Shown here: positions 10,278 through 19,993 of the stretch, in pieces
How the letters are laid out: each line of letters starts with the position of its first letter
Numbering within the stretch: the first letter of the stretch is position 1
Assembly (NCBI GenBank): GCA_928212115.1
Contig: CAKMRJ010000001.1
Span: 367,232,795-367,296,794 of the forward strand
Source of the DNA: Lactuca virosa
Lineage: Eukaryota > Streptophyta > Magnoliopsida > Asterales > Asteraceae
Length of the DNA: 64,000 nt
Reading direction: 5' to 3'
Program-made: the position numbers and the translations under genes
Notes under the pieces: generated by a model
Databases searched by the model: none
The model's input: only the letters and a program-made list of their open reading frames with translations
Told to the model about the DNA's origin: nothing

Positions 10278-11756
10278 TGGTGGGATGTCAAGTCCACCAA
10301 GCAAATTACACCCTTTGTTTGCAAATAAAACGTAATATAATGGGAAAAAGGGGTATCGATCCTCGGGGAAATGGTTGTATTCAATCACCAATGCAATCTA
10401 AAAGAACTATTGTAAATAAACTAACTAACTACAATTAAACTAAAGGGGGGGTGTTATGATTGCTTGAAAACTAAAAGACTTGAATAGCTAAAAACTTGCA
10501 ATTAATCAAGATAGTGAGATGCTCAAATGTTGGGAACAATTGGTTAACCAAGGCAATTCAACACAATGAACATTTGTGTGTTTATCATTAGGATTCAACA
10601 TGAAGCTTATCATTCATCCCAAATTGGTTATAGCAATCATGAAGCATGATATGCCAAGATTCCTCTTAGGTAGTATGGAAATCAAGATCAAGGGTTTAAT
10701 TGAAGCAATTGAACCCAAGAAGTTAATTAGCCTTAAGAAAGAAGGAATCCCCAATTCCTAGAGGATGTCAATTCTTACACATCCATAAAGGAGCTATGAT
10801 TCATAAACTAGAGATGATTTTTAACATCATAAATCCCTTGTTCTAAGTTAATTCAAGGATTCAATGCAAAACCAAAGAAATAAACTAACAATAGCTCATT
10901 CAAGTGCCAAGCTCATGATCAAATCATTAAACAAGCATAAGAAATATGATCTAGAACCATAAACATAAGATAATTGATAATCTAGCATGAATCCTTCAAA
11001 AACCCACAAAAATTCAAAGGTTTTAACCAAAGTTAACCAATATAGAAAGTTTAGCCACTCATGGCAATAGAACAACAATCACAAAAAGTCTAATTGCATA
11101 AAGAAACTACCAAATAACTTGGAAAGATGAAAAAGAAATGACTCTTGAGCTTCAAAATCGCCTTCTTCAGCTCTCCAATGGTGTAAAATCGAAGTTATGG
11201 CTGCTAGATCTGATTCCCCAAGGTAATGGCAAGCCAAATGACCAAAATGCCCAAACTGGGCAGTTGCGCGGGTACCCACACGACGAAAATTCCACCCGCG
11301 CAAATGTTGATGTAATGCTATTGGTCCTTCATTCCTCTACTCCACCCTTCCACTACCGAAGATTCCTTTGGTCCCCTCCATATCCATGTGATTTAAACCA
11401 ACCAATCATCATTTAGCTTCAAGGAATGGATGCTCCAAGCCCAAATTAAAAGTTTATGACCCATCTTTACAAGCCCAAAATATCCAAGTCTTTAACTCTT
11501 TAAGGCCCAAATCTCCTTTTATGGATCCGCCAAGCCCAACAATGCCTTGAGAGCCCACTAAACCCGTCTCCAATCAACCCGCAACCGCAATGAGCTCCAA
11601 GATCCTGCAAAATTCCTCATGCAAAATAAAAAGCACCCGTTACGATCCATAATAAAGAAAATAAAGAATATACAATGCATTACTAATAAAAAGAGCTAAA
11701 TGTCTAAAATAAACTAATAAAAATAAGGAAATAAAATAAGCTATCAAATCACCCCA
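10278..11756 (-). repeat. E4 3' LTR
   Basis: 1,479 bp, nearly identical to 54325-55824; by eye about 30 differences plus a 33-bp gap (sequence present near 54727-54760 but absent at 10679). Starts on the minus strand TGATAGCTTATTTTATTTCC at 11756 and ends CCCACCA at 10278. The 5' flank shows the purine tract AGCTTGGGGTGATT, which proves it is the 3' copy. Confidence 0.9.
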
Positions 11757-12428
11757 AGCTGAAACCTAACTTGTACTCAAGTTAGAACAAGACTAATATG
11801 AGATCGAGATGAGCTAAACTAAAAAGGAAAAAGAAAGGTACCATAGAACTTGGTCAACATCAGTCAACATGGTCAGAATTAGTCCTTCATGGACCCTACG
11901 CATTTTCAAAATGTTCCCTGCTTTAGAGCCATAAATCACATTCTCAACCACTTGATGGGCGAATAGATCACGGCTGGATGTAGTCGCGGTGTGCAAGACA
12001 AAGGAAACAAGGATGTGCCCAGTGGGGGCACTTTAAATCACCAATGTAGACCATAGTGCACGAAGGAAAGGCGCCTCTTCACACACCATGATTCCTACAT
12101 TTGTCAGGCTAAAGTGTATAGTACGAAATAGGGTTTTGCAGCGCGGCCTCCGGGAAAACATCCGGTTTCAGAGGTTTCTCCCTTGTACTGTCCTTTACAT
12201 TCTACCGTCTCATCGTCAAGGCCTTTTCTCACCAAAAATCAAAAAAATAAAATAAAATAATAAAAATTCTACTTAACCTAAACTTAAACCTAACAACATA
12301 AATCTTCAATCTTGAACTTTTGTTATTTGGTCTTCAGCCTCCTTGTTGTTTGACCTTTTGTCTTTTTCTTTTTTTGAAAGAAAGTCTTGAACTTGGATTC
12401 TTGTTCTTCTTTTTGTGTTGCTCTTTTT
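11757..12428 (-). other. E4 3' noncoding internal region (PPT side)
   Basis: No supported ORF. Directly next to the LTR on the minus strand is AGCTTGGGGTGATT, the likely polypurine tract. Upstream of it CTAACTTG-AGTA-CAAGTTAG can form an 8-bp stem with 4-base loop (11770-11789). The far end is a long pyrimidine-rich tract on the plus strand (about 12300-12540), which runs into the triplicated segment. Confidence 0.7.
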
Positions 12429-12896
12429 CTTCTTTGTTTTTGTTTCTTTTCTTTAATCTTCTTCATTGTTTCTTTTTGTCTTCACTTTTCCAATTTCTTC
12501 ATTTTTTTGTGTTTTCTTATTTGAAGGTCTAAGGAATTTCACCATGTAACAAATGATGGAGGCTAACATGAATGCCTAATGATAATTGACAATGTGCCAA
12601 GATCAACTAAAAAGGGTTGGGAATGACTAAAAAATGGGTGTTACCGAAAAGACTTGGTCCCAAAAGATGTGAATTGGGGGACCCACTTCAAAGTTCATCA
12701 AGCACCTTAATGCAAGGTGTGATAAACAAAATCTATCTAACTATCTACTCTAGACCCCTAGAAAAATGATAACATATCCTAAAAAGGTGGTGAGAATCTA
12801 ACTAAGCAAGGCTCGGACGAGACTCGGGAGTACTAAGGGGTATTTTCCCCAAAACCAAGATGCGAGTCTTCAATGTCTTCAAAATACCTTACCAGG
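12429..12896 (-). other. E4 3' region inside triplication unit 1
   Basis: Non-coding E4 sequence between the start of unit 1 and the E2 LTR. Repeated at 14599-15066 and 16771-17238. T-rich in its first 110 bp; small ORFs there are low-complexity artefacts. The last 5 bases (CCAGG here, CCGGG in the other units) are the E2 target duplication. Confidence 0.75.
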
Positions 12897-13209
12897 TGTT
12901 GGAACAAAGTTCTAGTAGGATCGATAGATTCTAAGCATAAAACAATAAATGAAGTAATGAAGAACACAAGAATGGTTTAACTGATGTCGAATGATTAAGC
13001 TTTAATACCTCAGAAGAGCTCGATTAAGAACTTCGACTGTAGAGGTGTTTAGGGTTACAAAAGCAATAATAATAATAATAATCTCGACAGTATCTATCGC
13101 ACGCATGCATGCACTATTTATAGCTAAACCCTACTTAATAATCACGGATGGACAGGCCCAATCCGAATATACAATACTAAGCCCATGACACAACACAAAA
13201 TACTCAACA
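12897..13209 (-). repeat. E2 3' LTR, copy in unit 1
   Basis: 313 bp, plus strand TGTTGGAACA..ACTCAACA; on the minus strand the purine tract AAAGGGGGAGAT directly precedes it (13210-13221). By eye about 11 differences from the E2 5' LTR at 49808-50118. Contains TATAAATAG on the minus strand near 13116-13124. Confidence 0.88.
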
Positions 13210-13235
13210 ATCTCCCCCTTTGCCTCAATGGAACC

Positions 13236-13892
13236 GAAAGCTCAGTTCGGTTGAGCTATAGAAGACTTCTTGACAGTCTTGAACACCTTCGGTATAATGG
13301 CCAATAGAGTATGACGAAAAGTGATATACCACCGAAGCATGTCCGTGAAGTTCTTCTTGTCTTCCTTAGAGTTCTGCTTGCACCGATGGATGATATTAAT
13401 TATGTGCTCCAAGCAGTCCGTTGAGAACAGATGCTTATCAACAAGAGCGAAAAGAAATCTGTTAGCTTCGCCTCTTGTGAACATCACTGTGAGATGTGTA
13501 GAATCAATTTTCCCCATCTTCATCTTGTTCATATCTCCAGTTTTTGCAGTTGGCTTTACAGTGGGTTTCTTCTTCAAAACTTTAGCAATATCCTGATCCA
13601 TTGCAGCTACTTCATGGATATAGGAAGCCAACATCCTCTTCAGATGATCTAGGATCGGCTCATATTCTTTCGCATTAATGAGCAATATGTTAAACAACAA
13701 GATCCAATCATGAGGATTCAAGTTAGGAAGATCTGCCAGGGATATAACAGAAACCGAGTTATCTGAACCTCGGGTTATTTTGAAATTAACATTGACAAAC
13801 TTCCCTGCAGGCGAAGGTTTCAGCACCTTAACAGTTATAATCTTCTGTGCACTCCATGTCAGGTACTGAGGCTGACCGAACATGAGATAAAA
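13236..13892 (-). pseudogene. E2 ORF3, C-terminal fragment, copy 1
   Basis: About 210 residues matching the C-terminal end of E1 ORF3 (shared PQYLTWSAQK, LPNLNPHDWILLFN, STHLTVMFT, HRCKQNS). Function unknown; no catalytic motif recognised. The open frame ends at the stop near 13242, just before the purine tract and LTR, so this is the true protein end. At 13892 similarity to E1 stops and E3 env-like sequence begins out of frame, so the N-terminal 900 or so residues are missing here. Confidence 0.8.
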
Positions 13893-14598
13893 CCATCCTC
13901 ATCATCCGACTCCACAATACCCCAGTGGGTTCCAAAATTTTGGACCATCCGCATGGTCTCCAAATACCCCATGCTAAACTCATGACCATCCATGTGGATC
14001 ATGGAACGAGTGATATCGGAAACTAGTAACCCATACGATCGGGCCAACCGGGTAATGAATTGCCCTCCACAAATAGGGCTCCCGGGGCGAGAACTGGCAG
14101 CAGAGCCAGCCAAGAAGCGTGCTAAAAAATAAGGAATGTTGCAACACACTCCCGGCTGCAAGATGCACCATAAAAAGAAGAGATTCTGCTTTGTTACTTT
14201 GTCCCCATGCCTTCTGTGATTAATGGAGAAAGTGATCAGTCGGTGGAATAGACGGTGGATAGGAGAGCGAATGCTGCTCACGGGGGACACTCCGGAATTG
14301 AATATCCCGGAGGCAATACTATGCCAAAAATCATAACGAGTAACACCATCAGCATACCCTCGAGCTGCCTCCCTCAAAAACATGTCACACTCGGGAGTCA
14401 TTGCCTCTTCGGGATTATAAATCCCAACCCTCCAAGAAAACTCCACGAGGCTACATTCCCGATACTCCCCCCCCCCAAGACGAAATACCAGTGCTTGCGG
14501 ATAACGGGGATCTTGGACATTCTCGTGGAATGTCACCGTGGAGAAAAACTCCACACAAAATTCTCTATAAACTTGCTCTTGAACTCGGAAAAGATTTT
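13893..14598 (-). pseudogene. E3 env-like/Athila ORF fragment, copy 1
   Basis: An open frame of about 220 residues with no recognised enzyme motif. Position downstream of the pol end in an Athila-like element, plus the helix-rich N-terminal domain style, suggests the extra ORF of Athila elements (sometimes called env-like or ORF1-type); this is inference. Among the three copies only this one reads through the C homopolymer (10 C at 14467-14476). It is cut by the unit boundary at 14598 and by fusion to E2 ORF3 at 13892. No signal peptide or clear membrane span is seen. Confidence 0.65.
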
Positions 14599-15066
14599 CT
14601 TCTTTGTTTTTGTTTCTTTTCTTTAATCTTCTTCATTGTTTCTTTTTGTCTTCACTTTTCCAATTTCTTCATTTTTTTGTGTTTTCTTATTTGAAGGTCT
14701 AAGGAATTTCACCATGTAACAAATGATGGAGGCTAACATGAATGCCTAATGATCATTGACAATGTGCCAAGATCAACTAAAAAGGGTTGGGAATGACTAA
14801 AAAATGGGTGTTACCGAAAAGACTTGGTCCCAAAAGATGTGAATTGGGGGACCCACTTCAAAGTTCATCAAGCACCTTAATGCAAGGTGTGATAAACAAA
14901 ATCTATCTAACTATCTACTCTAGACCCCTAGAAAAATGATAACATATCCTAAAAAGGTGGTGAGAATCTAACTAAGCAAGGCTCGGACGAGACTCGGGAG
15001 TACTAAGGGGTATTCTCCCCAAAACCAAGATGCGAGTCTTCAATGTCTTCAAAATACCTTACCGGG

Positions 15067-15379
15067 TGTTGGAACAAAGTTCTAGTAGGATCGATAGATT
15101 CTAAGCATAAAACAATAAATGAAGTAATGAAGAACACAAGAATGGTTTAACTGATGTCGAATGATTAAGCTTTAACACCTCAGAAGAGCTCGATTAAGAA
15201 CTTCGACTGTAGAGGTGTTTAGGGTTACAAAAGCAATAATAATAATAATAATCTCGACAGTATCTATCGCACGCATGCATGCACTATTTATAGCTAAACC
15301 CTACTTAATAATCACGGATGGACAGGCCCAATCCGAATATACAATACTAAGCCCATGACACAACACAAAATACTCAACA
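15067..15379 (-). repeat. E2 3' LTR, copy in unit 2
   Basis: Same as the unit 1 copy, shifted by 2,170 bp; preceded by CCGGG on the plus strand. About 10 differences from the E2 5' LTR. Confidence 0.88.
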
Positions 15380-15405
15380 ATCTCCCCCTTTGCCTCAATG
15401 GAACC

Positions 15406-16062
15406 GAAAGCTCAGTTCGGTTGAGTTATAGAAGACTTCTTGACAGTCTTGAACACCTTCGGTATAATGGCCAATAGAGTATGACGAAAAGTGATATACC
15501 ACCGAAGCATGTCCGTGAAGTTCTTCTTGTCTGCCTTAGAGTTCTGCTTGCACCGATGGATGATATTAATTATGTGCTCCAAGCAGTCCGTTGAGAACAG
15601 ATGCTTATCAACAAGAGCGAAAAGAAATCTGTTAGCTTCGCCTCTTGTGAACATCACTGTGAGATGTGTAGAATCAATTTTCCCCATCTTCATCTTGTTC
15701 ATATCTCCAGGTTTTGCAGTTGGCTTTACAGTGGGTTTCTTCTTCAAAACTTTAGCAATATCCTGATCCATTGCAGCTACTTCATGGATATAGGAAGCCA
15801 ACATCCTCTTCAGATGATCTAGGATCGGCTCATATTCTTTCGCATTAATGAGCAATATGTTAAACAACAAGATCCAATCATGAGGATTCAAGTTAGGAAG
15901 ATCTGCCAGGGATATAACAGAAACCGAGTTATCTGAACCTCGGGTTATTTTGAAATTAACATTGACAAACTTCCCTGCAGGCGAAGGTTTCAGCACCTTA
16001 ACAGTTATAATCTTCTGTGCACTCCATGTCAGGTACTGAGGCTGACCGAACATGAGATAAAA
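15406..16062 (-). pseudogene. E2 ORF3, C-terminal fragment, copy 2
   Basis: Same fragment as at 13236-13892 with only a few residue changes (for example Glu to Ala in CKQNSKxDKK and a Thr in place of an Ala near the end). Open to the natural stop near 15412. Confidence 0.8.
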
Positions 16063-16770
16063 CCATCCTCATCATCCGACTCCACAATACCCCAGTGGGT
16101 TCCAAAATTTAGGACCATCCGCATGGTCTCCAAATACCCCATGCTAAACTCATGACCATCCATGCAGATCATGGAACGAGTGATATCGGAAACTAGTAAC
16201 CCATACGATCGGGCCAACCGGGTAATGAATTGCCCTCCACAAATAGGGCTCCCGGGGCGAGAACTGGCAGCAGAGCCAGCCAAGAAGCGTGCTAAAAAAT
16301 AGGGAATGTTGCAACACACTCCCGGCTGCAAGATGCACCATAAAAAGAAGAGATTCTGCTTTGTTACTTTGTCCCCATGCCTTCTGTGATTAATGGAGAA
16401 AGTGATCAGTCGGTGGAATAGACGGTGGATAGGAGAGCGAATGCTGCTCACGGGGGACACTCCGGAATTGAATATCCCGGAGGCAATACTATGCCAAAAA
16501 TCATAACGAGTAACACCATCAGCATACCCTCGAGCTGCCTCCCTCAAAAACATGTCACACTCGGGAGTCATTGCCTCTTCGGGATTATAAATCCCAACCC
16601 TCCAAGAAAACTCCACGAGGCTACATTCCCGATACTCCCCCCCCCCCCGAGACGAAATACCAGTGCTTGCGGATAACGGGGATCTTGGACATTCTCGTGG
16701 AATGTCACCGTGGAGAAAAACTCCACACAAAATTCTCTATAAACTTGCTCTTGAACTCGGAAAAGATTTT
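16063..16770 (-). pseudogene. E3 env-like ORF fragment, copy 2
   Basis: Same region as copy 1 but the C homopolymer is 12 bases (plus strand, near 16637-16648), which breaks the frame so that the N-terminal part is read differently. Otherwise nearly identical. Confidence 0.65.
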
Positions 16771-17238
16771 CTTCTTTGTTTTTGTTTCTTTTCTTTAATC
16801 TTATTCATTGTTTCTTTTTGTCTTCACTTTTCCAATTTCTTCATTTTTTTGTGTTTTCTTATTTGAAGGTCTAAGGAATTTCACCATGTAACAAATGATG
16901 GAGGCTAACATGAATGCCTAATGATCATTGACAATGTGCCAAGATCAACTAAAAAGGGTTGGGAATGACTAAAAAATGGGTGTTACCGAAAAGACTTGGT
17001 CCCAAAATATGTGAATTGGGGGACCCACTTCAAAGTTCATCAAGCACCTTAATGCAAGGTGTGATAAACAAAATCTATCTAACTATCTACTCTAGACCCC
17101 TAGAAAAATGATAACATATCCTAAAAAGGTGGTGAGAATCTAACTAAGCAAGGCTCGGACGAGACTCGGGAGTACTAAGGGGTATTCTCCCCAAAACCAA
17201 GATGCGAGTCTTCAATGTCTTCAAAATACCTTACCGGG

Positions 17239-17551
17239 TGTTGGAACAAAGTTCTAGTAGGATCGATAGATTCTAAGCATAAAACAATAAATGAAGTAAT
17301 GAAGAACACAGGAATGGTTTAACTGATGTCGAATGATTAAGCTTTAACACCTCAGAAGAGCTCGATTAAGAACTTCGACTGTAGAGGTGTTTAGGGTTAC
17401 AAAAGCAATAATAATAATAATAATCTCGACAGTATCTATCGCACGCATGCATGCACTATTTATAGCTAAACCCTACTTAATAATCACGGATGGACAGACC
17501 CAATCCGAATATACAATACTAAGCCCATGACACAACACAAAATACTCAACA
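17239..17551 (-). repeat. E2 3' LTR, copy in unit 3
   Basis: Same LTR, preceded by CCGGG on the plus strand. Confidence 0.88.
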
Positions 17552-17577
17552 ATCTCCCCCTTTGCCTCAATGGAACC

Positions 17578-18235
17578 GAAAGCTCAGTTCGGTTGAGCTA
17601 TAGAAGACTTCTTGACAGTCTTGAACACCTTCGGTATAATGGCCAATAGAGTATGACGAAAAGTGATATACCACCGAAGCATGTCCGTGAAGTTCTTCTT
17701 GTCTGCCTTAGAGTTCTGCTTGCACCGATGGATGATATTAATTATGTACTCCAAGCAGTCCGTTGAGAACAGATGCTTATCAACAAGAGCGAAAAGAAAT
17801 CTGTTAGCTTCGCCTCTTGTGAACATCACTGTGAGATGTGTAGAATCAATTTTCCCCATCTTCATCTTGTTCATATCTCCAGGTTTTGCAGTTGGCTTTA
17901 CAGTGGGTTTCTTCTTCAAAACTTTAGCAATATCCTGATCCATTGCAGCTACTTCATGGATATAGGAAGCCAACATCCTCTTCAGATGATCTAGGATCGG
18001 CTCATATTCTTTCGCATTAATGAGCAATATGTTAAACAACAAGATCCAATCATGAGGATTCAAGTTAGGAAGATCTGCCAGGGATATAACAGAAACCGAG
18101 TTATCTGAACCTCGGGTTATTTTGAAATTAACATTGACAAAACTTCCCTGCAGGCGAAGGTTTCAGCACCTTAACAGTTATAATCTTCTGTGCACTCCAT
18201 GTCAGGTACTGAGGCTGACCGAACATGAGATAAAA
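17578..18235 (-). pseudogene. E2 ORF3, C-terminal fragment, copy 3
   Basis: Same fragment; an extra A near 18140 breaks the frame so only the last 159 codons stay open (17584-18063). Confidence 0.78.
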
Positions 18236-19192
18236 CCATCCTCATCATCCGACTCCACAATACCCCAGTGGGTTCCAAAATTTTGGACCATCCGCATGGT
18301 CTCCAAATACCCCATGCTAAACTCATGACCATCCATGCAGATCATGGAACGAGTGATATCGGAAACTAGTAACCCATACGATCGGGCCAACCGGGTAATG
18401 AATTGCCCTCCACAAATAGGGCTCCCGGGGCGAGAACTGGCAGCAGAGCCAGCCAAGAAGCGTGCTAAAAAATAGGGAATGTTGCAACACACTCCCGGCT
18501 GCAAGATGCACCATAAAAAGAAGAGATTCTGCTTTGTTACTTTGTCCCCATGCCTTCTGTGATTAATAGAGAAAGTGATCAGTCGGTGGAATAGACGGTG
18601 GATAGGAGAGCAAATGCTGCTCACGGGGGACACTCCGGAATTGAATATCCCAGAGGCAATACTATGCCAAAAATCATAACGAGTAACACCATCAGCATAC
18701 CCTCGAGCTGCCTCCCTCAAAAACATGTCACACTCGGGAGTCATTGCCTCTTCGGGATTATAAATCCCAACCCTCCAAGAAAACTCCACGAGGCTACATT
18801 CCCGATACTCCCCCCCCAAGACGAAATACTAGTGCTTGTGGATAACGGGGATCTTGGACATTCTCGTGGAATGTCACCGTGGAGAAAAACTCCACACAAA
18901 ATTCTCTATAAACTTGTTGTTGAACTCGGAAAAGATTTTGCCACCCCACGCAAGTAAAAGAAAAACCCTCCCCAATAAATACTTTGGTAAGAAACGGGGA
19001 CATCCTATCCACGATTCCAACCTCACTTAAGCGTGTCTAGTTTATGGTGGGAGAGACTGCAATCTCGCGGTTGTATAACCACCCCAATCTGCTATTCCAT
19101 CGGGTCAAGACTCCTTGAGAAATTGAAGTTGGGAAAGTATAAAACGGGTGTAAACTCGCCACTCCAATAGGCACCTCCCTTCTAGGACCCAT
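18236..19192 (-). pseudogene. E3 env-like/Athila extra ORF, longest copy (unit 3 and upstream)
   Basis: The only copy that keeps sequence upstream of the repeated unit. A possible start is the ATG at 19192 (first residues MGPRREVPIG), reaching a TAG near 19032; the next open stretch is 19012-18794 in a second frame and then 18819-18202 in a third. The C homopolymer is 8 bases here, against 10 in copy 1. The protein has no enzyme signature that I recognise. Placed after the protease and 3' of the GGGAGGCAACCCGAG motif, it fits the additional ORF found in Athila-type elements. Its 3' part is lost by the fusion to E2 ORF3 near 18235. Confidence 0.6.
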
Positions 19193-19993
19193 TTCTGCAA
19201 AAACAAACAACAAACACAGCCAAAAGAAACAACCCAACAGATTAGAGATTAACAAAACTGAAGTTATCAAGTCCCAGGATTCACGTCGTGAATCCTTTAC
19301 GATTCACGTCGTGAGTTCGTAACACAGCAACCAGAATCGCTAATATCAGGACGCAAATCAGGTCAAAAATGTCAATGGGGTTTACTCATATGCCAATTCC
19401 AGCCACAAATCGTCAACATTCCAAGGCTATTACAGTATTTGTAGGGAAAATTTTCGACATTTCAACTAAATACAAACCCTAACCCTAAGTTTCAACTATT
19501 AATTAAGAATTAGTCATAAGAATGGAGTGTATGTCGGCCAAAATCGGAGCAAGGGGGACCAGATTTCGTGTTCACTTCGTGGGAATAAAGAATGAGTTGG
19601 TCAAAAGGGATTCTGTGTTCTTTAATTTGTGGTCCCGTGGTTATTACTGTTCACGTCGTGAATCCTTAAGGATTCACGTCGTGAGTCCTGTTTGGGCTTA
19701 ATTTTGGGCCATTCATTCTTCATCAGAAATGGATTAGTCTTGGGCCATTTAGTTTAACAGAAAATGGGCTGATATGTATCAACGATCTATTGTCCGGTTC
19801 ATTCAGAACTCACGTCGTGAATCATAATGATTCACGTCGTGAATAATGTATGACAATTTATATCCAGGTTTGTCTATTAACTAAATTCTTAATTATTACC
19901 ACTTCATTTTTAGGGACCCCACACTCAGTGTTTAATTATGAATAAAGTGAGTTGGATGATATGATCTATGTTTCTAAGACTAAAATGCAAAAA
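19193..19993 (-). other. E3 inter-ORF noncoding region with palindrome pairs
   Basis: No supported ORF. It contains three pairs of the odd-centred palindrome TTCACGTCGTGAA or close variants, starting at 19280/19303, 19650/19673 and 19809/19831. The same motif is paired in the E3 LTR. Confidence 0.7.

Larger units (their letters stand above)
12429..18939. repeat. Tandem triplication of a 2.17-kb chimeric segment
   Basis: Three head-to-tail copies: 12429-14598 (2,170 bp), 14599-16770 (2,172 bp), 16771-18939 (2,169 bp). Each starts CTTCTTTGTTTTTG and ends GAACTCGGAAAAGATTTT. Each contains in plus-strand order: E4 3' region, E2 3' LTR, C-terminal part of E2 ORF3 (reverse), and part of the E3 env-like ORF (reverse). 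Differences are few (for example TATTTTCCCC against TATTCTCCCC, ACCAGG against ACCGGG, and C-run length), so the duplication is recent and happened after all nested insertions that it spans. Confidence 0.92.

Noticed and set aside
12320..12532. Phe/Leu-rich 70-codon ORF
   Set aside because: Pyrimidine-rich low-complexity DNA in the E4 3' region.
13321..13596. 91-codon plus-strand ORF that recurs in all three repeat units and partly in E1
   Set aside because: It is antisense to the well-supported ORF3 C-terminus; repetition is explained by the triplication.
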